Of a DNA stretch of 64,000 nucleotides, positions 52,418 to 62,197 are shown one piece after another. The DNA comes from Nostoc sp. NMS2. Its GTDB lineage: Bacteria > Cyanobacteriota > Cyanobacteriia > Cyanobacteriales > Nostocaceae. Within the stretch, counting starts at the first letter, position 1. Each line of letters begins with the position of its first letter. A model generated the notes under the pieces. It saw only the letters and a program-made list of their open reading frames with translations. It was not told the origin of the DNA and made no database searches. The stretch covers positions 1 through 64,000 of the forward strand of contig NZ_JABXKH010000178.1 of assembly GCF_017115105.1 (NCBI RefSeq), written 5' to 3'. The position numbers and the translations under genes were made by a program.

Positions 52418-52446
52418 GTAAAGACGTTGCACTGCAACATCTCTAC
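52418..52446. repeat. 29-bp palindrome, degenerate copy
   Basis: gtaaagacgttgca / tgcaacatctctac: a version of the perfect palindrome at 161-189 with two changes in the arms, situated just after the stop of the large outer-membrane protein gene. Confidence 0.75.
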
Positions 52447-52457
52447 AAATAACTGTT

Positions 52458-55400
52458 TTATATTTCACGCTTTTGCATCCCCTTCGTTGCAGCCTTGAGT
52501 TTACCAACCAAAGTTTTCATTGCAGATTCCTGTGGCTGACGTGGCACTGGTTTTTGCTGTCCAAAGCCATCAAACAATTCATTGAGTTTGACGCTGATAC
52601 CCAAATACGCCCCACCTGCGGAACGTGTCCCGGAAAAATCCCGGTCATCAACTTTACCAAATACATATCCAGCAGAAAGGCGCAGATTAGGCGTGAGGTA
52701 ATAGCCTGTTTCTACAACAAAGCCTGTTTCGCTGTAGCTAGACTGACTAATTACACGAGCTTCACCCACCAAATCCCAGCTATATCCCAAACGATAGGTA
52801 GCGCGTAATTGACCCAGATTAACCATACTTGTACCAGCTAAATCGTTAGCTAAATAAGAAGTACTGTTACGCAAAGCATACTTACCGTAGAATTCCCATT
52901 GCCAGTTAGGGGCGTAAATAGTTTCTAAAGCAAAAGTATGGTCTTCGGAACCCGTACCACTACCTAAGAGGATGGTGTCAGGGATAGTTGATGGATTTTT
53001 ACGATATTCATAACGCAATAAGGCATTAAATTTATCGCTATTAGGGTCACGATAAGCTAGTCCCAACTTCAAAGTAGCTGTATCTCCCAGTCCTGAAAGC
53101 TTTTGATTGGATGAACCAGCTTGTTGATAACGTACCAAGGCTGTGAGAGCGGGAGAAATTTTACCCGCAGCACCTGCGGTAATTACTGTATTGCTACCCC
53201 CAGAAGAAGAACGATGTTCGTAACGAGCGCTGGCTTGGAACTGCGGATTATCGCTGTATTCTAGCCCCACGCTGTAACTATCGCCACCATCAAATCCGAT
53301 CGCAGATGCTGATTGACCAAAAGCGAAGGGTTGGGCATATTGTTGACCCGCCGCAGTTCGTCCGAAGAAGTTGCCAAATACGTGTTCATAAGCAACATTT
53401 AGCCGCAATCCAGAAGCAATAGTCCAACGGTTATTTAGACCAATTGCTCCTTGGGTAGTCATTTCGTTAGCACCACCCAAAATTGAGTAACGACCAGTCA
53501 AGGTGGTATCAGTACCGAGTTTGTGTTCACCGTTGACACTCAAGCTGGTGATGGAATTACCCGAATATTGACCGCCACTATAAAACTGTTGAGCTAGACT
53601 GACATTTACACCAGGAATTACTGCCCAATTCAACCCTAAGATAGTCCTATCTGGGTAAACAGTATCTTTTTGGGAAGATAAGCTGAGTTCATTTTGGGCT
53701 TGGAAAGTCAGGTTTTTAGCGATGGGAACTGTAAAATGCGATCGCAATTGATCGGAATTACTACTTAAGGCGCTGTCAGGGATGCGGTCTTCCCGACGAC
53801 GATGAATCCAATCTACATCAATAGTGGCGCTACCCAGGCGTTGTTGAATCCCGGCGGAAATCGTCGTTAGGGAATTATCAACCTTGCTACCAGGTATGGA
53901 CTCATAACGGGGTGCAAACAGTTCTTCAAAGGTATCTAAGGGTTGGGGAGCAATGCCAAAATTGTCTTCGTGGTCGTACTGCGCCCTAACATTGGTACTT
54001 GAGGTCAGTTTAGCTGTAACCTGCGCTCCATAACGGGTTTGTCCTGGGACAAAGCTGATGGTGGCATTATTAGCAAAACCTGTATCGGCAAAGCGATAAT
54101 AGGCACGACCTTGAATCCCATTAGTAATTTGTCCCTCAGCTTCTAATCGGTACGCTTCACCACGAACCTTTCCCACAACATCAGAATCGTTAGTGGAATG
54201 GGCATATTCTGCGATTAACCTACCTTGATTACCCAAAGAAATCAGCGCATCTGCACCGTAGAGTTGAAAGTCACGCACTCCCTGATTTTCTTGGACATAA
54301 GTCGCTCCTATCCAACTTTCCTGGTTAAGTTTGCGGGAAAGGTTATATTGCAAACGACCAGCATAGATATTGCTATCAGAATCTTCGCTGTCATATTGAT
54401 AGCTAACAATAATCCGGCGTACCAATACTTGTCCGGTTTGATCGATATCGGTACGAAGCATGGGTTCGCGGAATAATAAGGTACCGCGATCGTAGTCGAT
54501 TTCATAGTCTGGGCCGCGGTTAAGCTGTTTCCGTTCTAGTACAGTCCCAGGACGATTGAGTTCTTCTAACTCAATAAAGACATTTTCACTACCAGGTTGT
54601 AGTATTCTGCGAGAGAGGAAGTAATAACCGCTAGTGCCATCGGGAGGAATAGTATCACGTTGAAACCCTTCTAAATGGTTGCCATATAAACCTGTAATTT
54701 GTAAGTTACCTATGTTGTAATTAGCTTTAAAACCGTGGAGTTGACGGGTGATAGAAGTAAATTGCTGCGATCGCCGCGCAAATTCTTGTGTGTTGTAGTC
54801 ACCCCACATGGCATAATCAGGGTCGGAGCCAGGGATACCAGTTGAACGCTCAAGACGCAGATATAAGCTGTCAATGGAAGGAGCGACGGCATCAACTGTG
54901 GAACTATCGCCATAGACAGGATAATTTTGCTCACTAGATTGGTAAGTTTTAAACAGGCGATTATCACAGTTGCAATCTTCATTGAGGTTACGAGAACTGT
55001 TGTATGCGCCTGTAAATAACCATTCTCCGATCGCACCAGTGGCAAATATCGCTGAATGGAAATCTAATTGCGTTCCGTTATCTTTGTCAGGCGGGAGAAA
55101 ATCACGGAAACTGCCGTAATAATCTGTACCTCTAGCACCCAAACGTAAATCTATTACCCCTGTTACCAAACTCGGACGCAGTGCCGTTTCAAATTGTAAT
55201 TGGGTAAAGGCTTCTAAATTATTAGCAATGGCGCGAATTGTGACAGTTTCTGCTTTTAGTTGCGATCGCAACGTAGCTATAAATTGCCCCCCTTTTACCT
55301 CCACTTGAAATCCGGGTTCATCGGGTTTGAAGTCTTTCTCAACAAACTCGCCAGCAGTCGGTATCAAGGTGATAACAGCATCACGATTAGAGCGATTACC

Positions 55401-56252
55401 ACTTGCATCGATGAGTTGACCCCGGATTGTAGCCGTAGAACGTCCATCTGCTGGGATACGGGACTCAACAGTTTCTAAGGTTAGTTTCTGTGGCGCTCCC
55501 CGGACTGCGACTTGCACCGTTATAGGGGGTTCTGTCCCTCCTACTACTTGTGCAGAAATGGTGTTATTACCTTCTTTTAACGAGACACCAACCCATGTCT
55601 GCGTTACTAAGTTAGTACTGGCATCGCTTTCTGTTCGTCCAACTAAAGAAGGGTCTACTAATACACCATTAGCCCGTAATTCTACTTGGCTTCCAACAGG
55701 GAATTGCACAATCACTGTGGTAGCAGGGACATCCACAATGTTGTTAGCCGTTGGCATCAGGAATTTTATTCCTGTGGAGATCGGGGAAGTAGGAGGAATT
55801 TTTTCAGTTGGCTGAACATCTGGAATTGAAGTATCAGTAGAAGTTGAGGTAAGTTCGTCGGAACTTACCAAAATATGGGGAGAATTTGAATCCATACTTT
55901 TTTCAAGCACTTTGTCCCGATCTGCTTGAACTTCGATCTGATTTTTCACATCATCTGCAACAGCCAAAGCGAAACCTAACCCCCTAGCCCCCTTCCCTAT
56001 AAGGGAAGGGGGAGAATTCAAAGCCTCTCCCCTCTTAGGGGAGAGGTTTGGAGAGAGGTTTTCCAGATTCCTTGAAAAGTCAGGATCTTTGACATTTTTG
56101 TCTGCTTGCGAAGGCGAATCGGGTAAAAAAAGATTTTCATTTGTAGGTTCTGCCTTAACTATGGCAGGATACAAAACAAGGCTGAGAGCTAGCGGCATCA
56201 CCCCCATCATCTTCAGATTAAAAATAGTTGCATGGTGCAGTCTGGGTTTCAT
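52458..56252 (-). CDS. Large outer-membrane beta-barrel protein with Ig-like domains
   Basis: A 1264-residue protein with a signal peptide (MGVMPLALSLVLYPAIVKA), then ~110 disordered residues. Two Ig-like domains follow (~165-260, VPVGSQ-like VQFPVGSQVELRANGVLVD; ~265-365, invasin/Big_1-like IPADGRSTATIRGQLIDASG). From ~375 to ~1240 it is a long series of alternating polar/aromatic strands with short turns (IAGRLQYNLSRKL-, LTALVRYQQAG-, NALLRYEYRKN-like), characteristic of a large outer-membrane barrel. A segment with PVYGDSSTVDAVAPSIDSLY and GPDYEIDYDRGTLLF is probably the periplasmic or plug part. It is translationally coupled to the upstream DUF11/SdrD gene by a 4-base overlap. A 72-bp repeat is translated in frame near residue 70. 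Function unknown. Confidence 0.75.
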   Translation of the reverse strand: MKPRLHHATIFNLKMMGVMPLALSLVLYPAIVKAEPTNENLFLPDSPSQADKNVKDPDFSRNLENLSPNLSPKRGEALNSPPSLIGKGARGLGFALAVADDVKNQIEVQADRDKVLEKSMDSNSPHILVSSDELTSTSTDTSIPDVQPTEKIPPTSPISTGIKFLMPTANNIVDVPATTVIVQFPVGSQVELRANGVLVDPSLVGRTESDASTNLVTQTWVGVSLKEGNNTISAQVVGGTEPPITVQVAVRGAPQKLTLETVESRIPADGRSTATIRGQLIDASGNRSNRDAVITLIPTAGEFVEKDFKPDEPGFQVEVKGGQFIATLRSQLKAETVTIRAIANNLEAFTQLQFETALRPSLVTGVIDLRLGARGTDYYGSFRDFLPPDKDNGTQLDFHSAIFATGAIGEWLFTGAYNSSRNLNEDCNCDNRLFKTYQSSEQNYPVYGDSSTVDAVAPSIDSLYLRLERSTGIPGSDPDYAMWGDYNTQEFARRSQQFTSITRQLHGFKANYNIGNLQITGLYGNHLEGFQRDTIPPDGTSGYYFLSRRILQPGSENVFIELEELNRPGTVLERKQLNRGPDYEIDYDRGTLLFREPMLRTDIDQTGQVLVRRIIVSYQYDSEDSDSNIYAGRLQYNLSRKLNQESWIGATYVQENQGVRDFQLYGADALISLGNQGRLIAEYAHSTNDSDVVGKVRGEAYRLEAEGQITNGIQGRAYYRFADTGFANNATISFVPGQTRYGAQVTAKLTSSTNVRAQYDHEDNFGIAPQPLDTFEELFAPRYESIPGSKVDNSLTTISAGIQQRLGSATIDVDWIHRRREDRIPDSALSSNSDQLRSHFTVPIAKNLTFQAQNELSLSSQKDTVYPDRTILGLNWAVIPGVNVSLAQQFYSGGQYSGNSITSLSVNGEHKLGTDTTLTGRYSILGGANEMTTQGAIGLNNRWTIASGLRLNVAYEHVFGNFFGRTAAGQQYAQPFAFGQSASAIGFDGGDSYSVGLEYSDNPQFQASARYEHRSSSGGSNTVITAGAAGKISPALTALVRYQQAGSSNQKLSGLGDTATLKLGLAYRDPNSDKFNALLRYEYRKNPSTIPDTILLGSGTGSEDHTFALETIYAPNWQWEFYGKYALRNSTSYLANDLAGTSMVNLGQLRATYRLGYSWDLVGEARVISQSSYSETGFVVETGYYLTPNLRLSAGYVFGKVDDRDFSGTRSAGGAYLGISVKLNELFDGFGQQKPVPRQPQESAMKTLVGKLKAATKGMQKREI
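55975..56046. repeat. 72-bp double-hairpin repeat translated within the outer-membrane protein gene
   Basis: Inverse copy of the core of the element at 32904-32975, also 72 bp. The hairpins cctctcccct/aggggagagg and cccttccctat/aagggaaggg are obvious. It adds exactly 24 codons (read as PKRGEALNSPPSLIGKGARG and flanks) to the disordered region, so the host frame is preserved. Confidence 0.88.
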
Positions 56253-57799
56253 TTCTTGACTGGCTCCTGGAAGGCGGGGGTAACAGCGAAATTCATGCGT
56301 ACCAAGCCACCAGGCTCTAAACGCACTAGACGAGATTGGCTATTCCGTTCACGGAATTTTTTGTTAGGAGCTAAGGTGTAACCCGGTACACTACTGAGGT
56401 CTAGTACACCCGTATGACTTCCTGGTAAGGCATTGGCTAAGGAGAACAAACCATTAGGATCAGTGGTAATCCGGTTGCCGTCCTCCAGAAAAATCACTGC
56501 ATTTGGTACTCCAGGCTCACCACGCTGTTGTTCACCGTCAAAGTTTTTATCAACAAACACGCGACCGATAATAGTGCCACAATCAGAAACGATTCCTGGA
56601 CGAATTTTTAACTGGTGCGTTGCGGGGCCATCCTTGGTGCTAAAACGGTTATCAGTTCGTTGGGCATTCACGATCGCACTATTACGACCATTACCACGCA
56701 CCGCATCGGCTGTTAGTTGAGCAGCGTAGACAATATTCAGAATTTTCTCTGTGGGAATCGTTACATCTGTGCGGAATGTCACTGTATTACCATTGCGTTC
56801 TGAGGTGATAGTCACTGGTTGACCGTCCAACTCTCCCCGCACAGATTTCGGCAAAAACTGGAATCCTAAAGGTAGGTTGTCGGTGACAAATACATTATTC
56901 AAACCAGCATCAGCAAGATTTTTTACAGACAGGCGGTAGATTACTGTATCTCCAGGTTCAGCAGCAGCGCGATCGCCTGTTTTGACGAGCTGCAACTGGT
57001 TGGCTTGGCACAAATTTGTACTAAATTCAAAGGCTAATAAGTCCAGTCCTACTACTTCTGCATTAGGAACTAAAACAACTGTTTGCTCTACCCTGGTTTC
57101 GCCTGTCACACTGATTGGTTGACCATCTAGAGAAGTAGCAACATATCGCACGACATTATTACCTTGTGTGCCAGTGCTACCAAGGATTTCAATCTTGATC
57201 CGCCGTTGTTTATAGATAGAATTTGGCGGTGCATTAACTACAAAAATATAGGTTCTACCTGGATCAGTTTGACCCTTACTCGGATCGAGTAAGAAATTAT
57301 AGACACCCGCAGGATTATTTGTAACGAAATAGGGGTTACTATTCTCGGTATTTGGCGACTTACCGCCAGGAACGTTGTTATTAGGAATATCTGGGAACTC
57401 TGTTCGAGTCAAAACAACCAAGCTGCCTAATTCTGTTCCCGTTGGGTCGCTTGCGTTAGGTTCGTATACCCCAACCGAAAAACCTGTATAGTCAGGTAAA
57501 ATAGTACCAGCGCAACCTAAAATCCGTCCCAATGGGTCAACTAATGGGTTAAGACTAACATTCAGCTGACTAGAGGTTCCTTGATATTTATCATTAGTAG
57601 CAGAGTCTGTATAAGTATAAGTAGCTTGATTTATTAATGGCAAAGACGCACCCAGACTGTTAGTCTGTTGCGCGATCGCTGGCATAGATATAGCAGTATG
57701 CAAAAAACTTCCCAGAAGAACAGTAGCTGTTAACCGTCGCCACCAGCTACTGCTAGAAGTAATTTGCTTTTGGTTTTGAGGACGGCTCACTGCACACAT
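56249..57799 (-). CDS. Exported DUF11 / SdrD-B-domain protein
   Basis: A 516-residue exported protein: basic N-terminus, then a hydrophobic segment (LTATVLLGSFLHTAISMPAIAQ, cut near 43). Residues ~50-265 are beta-rich and unfamiliar. Residues ~270-395 form a DUF11 domain (LVKTGDRAAAEPGDTVIYRL...VFVTDNLPLGFQF). Residues ~405-500 form an SdrD-B/prealbumin-like domain (IIGRVFVDKNFDGEQQRGEP, DPNGLFSLANALPGSH). The C-terminus is a strand (VRMNFAVTP). Its stop overlaps the start of the 1264-residue barrel protein by 4 bases, so the two are made together and probably interact. Confidence 0.78.
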   Translation of the reverse strand: MCAVSRPQNQKQITSSSSWWRRLTATVLLGSFLHTAISMPAIAQQTNSLGASLPLINQATYTYTDSATNDKYQGTSSQLNVSLNPLVDPLGRILGCAGTILPDYTGFSVGVYEPNASDPTGTELGSLVVLTRTEFPDIPNNNVPGGKSPNTENSNPYFVTNNPAGVYNFLLDPSKGQTDPGRTYIFVVNAPPNSIYKQRRIKIEILGSTGTQGNNVVRYVATSLDGQPISVTGETRVEQTVVLVPNAEVVGLDLLAFEFSTNLCQANQLQLVKTGDRAAAEPGDTVIYRLSVKNLADAGLNNVFVTDNLPLGFQFLPKSVRGELDGQPVTITSERNGNTVTFRTDVTIPTEKILNIVYAAQLTADAVRGNGRNSAIVNAQRTDNRFSTKDGPATHQLKIRPGIVSDCGTIIGRVFVDKNFDGEQQRGEPGVPNAVIFLEDGNRITTDPNGLFSLANALPGSHTGVLDLSSVPGYTLAPNKKFRERNSQSRLVRLEPGGLVRMNFAVTPAFQEPVKK

Positions 57800-57963
57800 C
57801 TCCTCTGAAATGTCAAGCTTGTTGTTAATAAAAGCACTTATTTATTTGTGGAAATTCAGTTAAGCCAAAACTCTCTTAAAATCTCGTTTCCAGGCGAAAC
57901 CTGCAAATGCGGTTCATTGCGGCTCTTTTGCGAGTCAGGGACGCGCGTGTCCCTGCGTCCCAA

Positions 57964-58527
57964 TCAGCGCACTTGAGTTTGATAAGTCGCCTTAACTGTT
58001 GTCTTGGCTGCAACTGATGGAATCTGCAAACGGATATGGGTATAAGCAATGGCTGGCGCTGGTTTTGTTTCCACTTTGCCGCCAGGAAGAGTAACTTTAA
58101 CAGTGGGATTTTCGACAAAGCTGCGTCCGCCATCAATGCTGTAAATAACTTTGGTATTGTTGGCGGCAGAAACGGATTTTAGTATGTACACCATTCCTTT
58201 GGGAATAGGTTGATTGAGAGTCAGATTTTTAACTGGGCGATCGCTCTTATTTTCGCCACTCAAGGTATATCGCAACACATCTCCAGGTCGCACCACAACT
58301 TGACCTTTCAAAGGTTCCCATTTCTGGCTTTGCTTACCTTGTTGATCCTTTACCAGCACTTGCTTTTCTGCTTCTAAGCGCAATTGAACTTGCCCTTGAG
58401 TTTTGATATTCTGAGCGACAGCACTTGTAGAATGCCAAATATTAGCCACTCCTGGCACTTGACTGACAAATGGTACTGTAGCAATGAGTGCGATCGCTCC
58501 TAAACCTGCAAAAGAAACACGCTTCAT
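57964..58527 (-). CDS. Small exported DUF11-like protein
   Basis: A 187-residue exported protein with a signal peptide (FAGLGAIALIATVPFVSQVPG) and a single DUF11-like beta domain (VVRPGDVLRYTLSGENKSD, LTLNQPIPKGMVYILKSVS, then VIYSIDGGRSFVENP). The pattern LTLNQPIPKGMVY corresponds to the conserved strand pair of the larger DUF11 proteins next door. It is the second gene of the five-gene exported block, 164 bases upstream of the 516-residue protein. It may be a minor subunit or periplasmic chaperone-like partner. Confidence 0.7.
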   Translation of the reverse strand: MKRVSFAGLGAIALIATVPFVSQVPGVANIWHSTSAVAQNIKTQGQVQLRLEAEKQVLVKDQQGKQSQKWEPLKGQVVVRPGDVLRYTLSGENKSDRPVKNLTLNQPIPKGMVYILKSVSAANNTKVIYSIDGGRSFVENPTVKVTLPGGKVETKPAPAIAYTHIRLQIPSVAAKTTVKATYQTQVR

Positions 58528-58657
58528 ATAAATAACCTCAAAAAACTTTCACAATGTCGATTGTTGACTTATCTTTCCCTGTTTTTGCTAAGAAATAGTC
58601 ACTCCCCCTCTTTGCTTACAAAGAGGGATTGGAATGAGGTCAATTGCTTAAGGCAAT

Positions 58658-58782
58658 AGGGGATTTCCAAGAAATAAATTATCCAATCTTGTGGGGTGGG
58701 CAACATGAGCGCCTTCAGTTATTGGGCGGGCAGACACCCACCCCACAATAAATAATTGGATATTTTTTATTTGCAAGTCCCT
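58658..58782. repeat. MITE-like element, copy 2, with nested ccccac hairpin
   Basis: The ends ggggatttccaagaaata and tttttatttgcaagtccct mirror those of 18286-18409; attatccaat / ataattggat continue the pairing. The interior (58694-58747) carries the tgtggggtgggca / cacccaccccaca hairpin also found at 40196-40329, so one element is nested in another. It occupies most of the 58528-58878 gap. Confidence 0.75.
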
Positions 58783-58878
58783 AGCGCAATCTCTTTTCTA
58801 CAAGAGACTGCGCTCTAAGCGTAGCTATGCCGCAGGCTTTACGAGTCTGCAAACGTCGGAGTCCCCAATCTCAGCGAA

Positions 58879-61368
58879 TTAGTTCACCTTGCGTTGGAAG
58901 ATAAATGTTCTTTGAATACCCGGTGCAACCTGTCCAGTCACAGCATTCACATACTTCGTCACATCTGTGTTTGCCGTAGTTCCAGTTTGGTCATTACCAG
59001 AGGTAGTGGCTGGATTACCACTGAAGAATTGAATAGTTGATGTCCCAGAATCCTTCGCTGAACTAACAATGTTGCTAGTATCAATTTGACTGTTGCTATC
59101 GTTGTCTTTCGCCCAGTTGTTGGGAGTTTGTGTACCATCTTCAGTAATCACAATCTTGTCAGCACTCAGAATTACATTTCCGGTTCCCACTTGAGGACTA
59201 GAAATATTTTTGTAACTAATCCGATACTCAATGATGTTTCCTGGGGCTGGTTTTTTGGGTGTAACACTAAATGTGCCATCCGTACTACCTGCTGGCAGCG
59301 CTGGCCCAGTTCCTTGTAAGACTCGTGACTCTTTCAGCAATTGTAAGAAGCCAGTGTATACACGGTCAATGCTGATGTTAGTAGCTGTGTCATCAGGTAA
59401 ACCATTACTATTCGCATCAATAAAAGCGATGATTCGTGTGGGGAAGCCGCGTTCTATAGTAGTTGTGACAGCTGCACCTTGAGCAGTAGTATCAGTTGAG
59501 AGTGGCGTACCAGAAGGCAGGTCAACGCTTACACCATAGTTAGCTTTACCACCATTAGCTGGAACTGCATCAATTCGCACTGGATTAGTGGCACTAATTG
59601 GGTTCCCCCCGACAGTACCCGCACCACTTCCTGGTACGAATGTAAAGATTGTGCCATTGTAGCTGTAAGCGGCTGATAAACCTTGATAGGATACCGTCAC
59701 CACTGTACCCGTAGGCAAATCACCTAGATTTGCTGGTGGTGTAGGTACAAGAGAAATATTGGCAGCTGCTATACCAGTATTCTGAACTGTGTTAGTGAAG
59801 GATACCGCAGCCGGATCAACACCAGTACCAGGAGCAATATTGGGTGGAATTAATGCTGATTTATTAGTGAAGTCATCATTGTTGTTGGTTGGCCCAACAG
59901 CATCAGGCAATCCATTTGGGCCATTAAAAAGAGAGATAGCACTGGGGACTGATAGGATAGTTGCGTTTAAAGCCCCTGTGGTACTATTGGTAGCAGTGTT
60001 ATTATTTTGTGTGTCAGTCGTCGCACTAGTAATACCAGGGTCTGGTGCAGTAGGAAAGGTGCTATTGGTGGAGTTAAAGTTACCTGGGTTTTGGTCTCCT
60101 GAGTTGTCATAGACTTTGATGGTCGCGTTTCCAGCAGTTGTACCGGCCACTTGAGCGATGTTGTTAATGGTTACTGGGCCACTTCCAGTTGCACCAGTAG
60201 CCTGAACTTGGATACTAAAACCGTTAACAGTTGTCCCAGTAGCAACTGAAGAAACAACGGTAGTATCGTTAATAAAACCAACCCGTGTAATTAAATTCAA
60301 GGCTGGTTGGACAGTTGTCCACGTAGCTGCCTCAGCATTTGTACCAGTAGAAGTGGTGGTGTAAACTACTTTCCAACCCGCCGGAGCAATTGGAACACTC
60401 TTAAGGACTGTATTTGCGGGAATCGCATCAGAAACTAAGATGTGGGGGGATGAAGGTTGAAAATCAACGGTGATATTTGTACCAGCCAAAGCTGCGGGGG
60501 TAATACCAGTATTAGTAACGTCGTTACTCTCAACCCGTAAGCTCAAACCATAAGTTAGCAAGTCATCAGTTAAAGTACCAGAAGTGCCAGCATTATCATA
60601 GGCTGTCTTAGTTTTGAGGATAGTTGCTAACGCCCGACTTTGAGCAGTAGTTCCTACTTTAATCTGCTGGGTAGCGCTGGCTTCTCTCACACCATTGACT
60701 GGCGTTCCTGCTGGGTTGTTATTATCTACAGTGTAAACGTCGCCACCATCAGCAATCCGGGGTTGGTTTTGAGCATCACCAGGAGTTTGCCCTAGTCTGA
60801 CAGTGATAGTATCGCCTGTTTGAGCGCCAGCTTGCACGGTGACTGGTACACGCACCAACACAGTACCATTAACTGGGATTGCGCCTGTAGTTAGTCCACC
60901 AGCAGGGATATTTGTCCAGGTTGCACCGCCATCAGTACTGTATTGCAAGTTACCAGATGTGGTACTACCAGGTAATAGACCCGAAACTGTGGCTGGGCCT
61001 GTTGTTGTCGCTAAGTTAGGAATCTGGAATTTTGTGAGGTCGTTACCGACGTTGGTTACGGTGTAAGTGTAAATCAGTGTAGTGCCAGGATTAGCAGTAC
61101 CTGTAATCCCAGAACCTGTAACAGTAATACCAGCCACCTCTGCTACAGTCACGGTGACAGTGTTAGATGTGGAATTTATGGGACTCCCTGGCGCGTTGGG
61201 ATCTTCGTAGGTTGCTGTCGCGGTGTTACTGATAGATGTACCCGCAGTAGTTCCGTCAGCCAATACAGGTGCAATAAATTGGAAAAAGCTACCAGTTAAT
61301 AATGCTGTTGCTATTAGAGACTGATAGCACTGGCGCTGCTTGTTGAGAGATTTATTTCGGTTTACCAT
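58879..61368 (-). CDS. Large exported DUF11 repeat protein
   Basis: An 829-residue protein with a signal peptide (SLIATALLTGSFFQFIAPVLA, cut near residue 38). The rest is beta-sandwich repeats rich in Thr/Asn/Gly. Residues ~38-75 begin with GTSISNTATATYEDPN, the first strand of a DUF11-type unit. Further units include LIYTYTVTNVGNDLTKFQIP (~95-115), VLVRVPVTVQAGAQTGDTI (~170), VSFTNTVQNTGIAAANISL (~545) and IIEYRISYKNISSPQVGTG (~730). The last residues (QRTFIFQRKVN) form a terminal strand. No anchor, catalytic or cysteine-rich motif is present. It heads the five-gene block, so it may be the main structural subunit. Confidence 0.78.
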   Translation of the reverse strand: MVNRNKSLNKQRQCYQSLIATALLTGSFFQFIAPVLADGTTAGTSISNTATATYEDPNAPGSPINSTSNTVTVTVAEVAGITVTGSGITGTANPGTTLIYTYTVTNVGNDLTKFQIPNLATTTGPATVSGLLPGSTTSGNLQYSTDGGATWTNIPAGGLTTGAIPVNGTVLVRVPVTVQAGAQTGDTITVRLGQTPGDAQNQPRIADGGDVYTVDNNNPAGTPVNGVREASATQQIKVGTTAQSRALATILKTKTAYDNAGTSGTLTDDLLTYGLSLRVESNDVTNTGITPAALAGTNITVDFQPSSPHILVSDAIPANTVLKSVPIAPAGWKVVYTTTSTGTNAEAATWTTVQPALNLITRVGFINDTTVVSSVATGTTVNGFSIQVQATGATGSGPVTINNIAQVAGTTAGNATIKVYDNSGDQNPGNFNSTNSTFPTAPDPGITSATTDTQNNNTATNSTTGALNATILSVPSAISLFNGPNGLPDAVGPTNNNDDFTNKSALIPPNIAPGTGVDPAAVSFTNTVQNTGIAAANISLVPTPPANLGDLPTGTVVTVSYQGLSAAYSYNGTIFTFVPGSGAGTVGGNPISATNPVRIDAVPANGGKANYGVSVDLPSGTPLSTDTTAQGAAVTTTIERGFPTRIIAFIDANSNGLPDDTATNISIDRVYTGFLQLLKESRVLQGTGPALPAGSTDGTFSVTPKKPAPGNIIEYRISYKNISSPQVGTGNVILSADKIVITEDGTQTPNNWAKDNDSNSQIDTSNIVSSAKDSGTSTIQFFSGNPATTSGNDQTGTTANTDVTKYVNAVTGQVAPGIQRTFIFQRKVN

Positions 61369-62197
61369 GAAAGTAGTTTGTTTATTTGCTGAACTTGTAT
61401 CTTGGGTTTTGAGACAAGATAAAGTTCGGCAATTCCTTAAAGAATTACCGACTAGACTTGCCCAAAACCTAAATGTTTGGGAGGTATCTATCTGAGGAGT
61501 TAACTTATTGACACTCCTGAAAAACTAGATTGAGGCAATAAAAATAAATTGCCCGCTTGTTTTACACTTACGGTTGATTATCCAAAGCTAGCGATCGCAA
61601 ATATGGGTTACTTATTATTGTGTCCTGCTGAATTATCTATGCAAGTAGCAATGTAGCTTTTGCAGCAAAAAAAATCTTCCGTATAAATAAGTAACTTCTC
61701 TAGCGATGAATAAGTGCATCAAAGCTGAAAAATTAACTTTATTTTGGCAACACGCATAGCAATTTTAGTGGTTTAATCCAGATCCTAACAACACCAAAAC
61801 TTATATCTAAAAATACTTTTGAGCCTTTGCTGTCATATATCCATACTACCCTGTAGAGTCATTGTAGATATCAAAATAGCAGGTTAACGAAGTGATTTAG
61901 ATCACTTGAATTGGATAGCGATTTACTTAAATGCAAATTCATCATATATATAATGCAATTTAATCATATTAGTCCTCAGTGTTAAGACTGAGTACCTGAA
62001 GCTCTTATCTAATTTTGCAATAAAGAAAATATAAGTGTAAATACTAAATATAACGATTACGGATATAAAAATTTTACAGAAATCATTTTTTTAAATACTA
62101 ACAATACCCGACTATTTTTATCGGGTATGTTTGACTGGTATTTTTGCTCGTGTTAGTATCAGGCGACAGCCGACAGACAAACAGGGAAAGCTAGTTT
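61369..62197. other. 829-base gap between the surface block and thrC
   Basis: AT-rich, with promoters expected for both outward-reading neighbours. A hairpin atacccga / tcgggtat lies at 62104-62128, 70 bases upstream of thrC, and could be a leader structure. One HIP1-like agcgatcgca is near 61591. No gene or RNA recognised. Confidence 0.4.
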
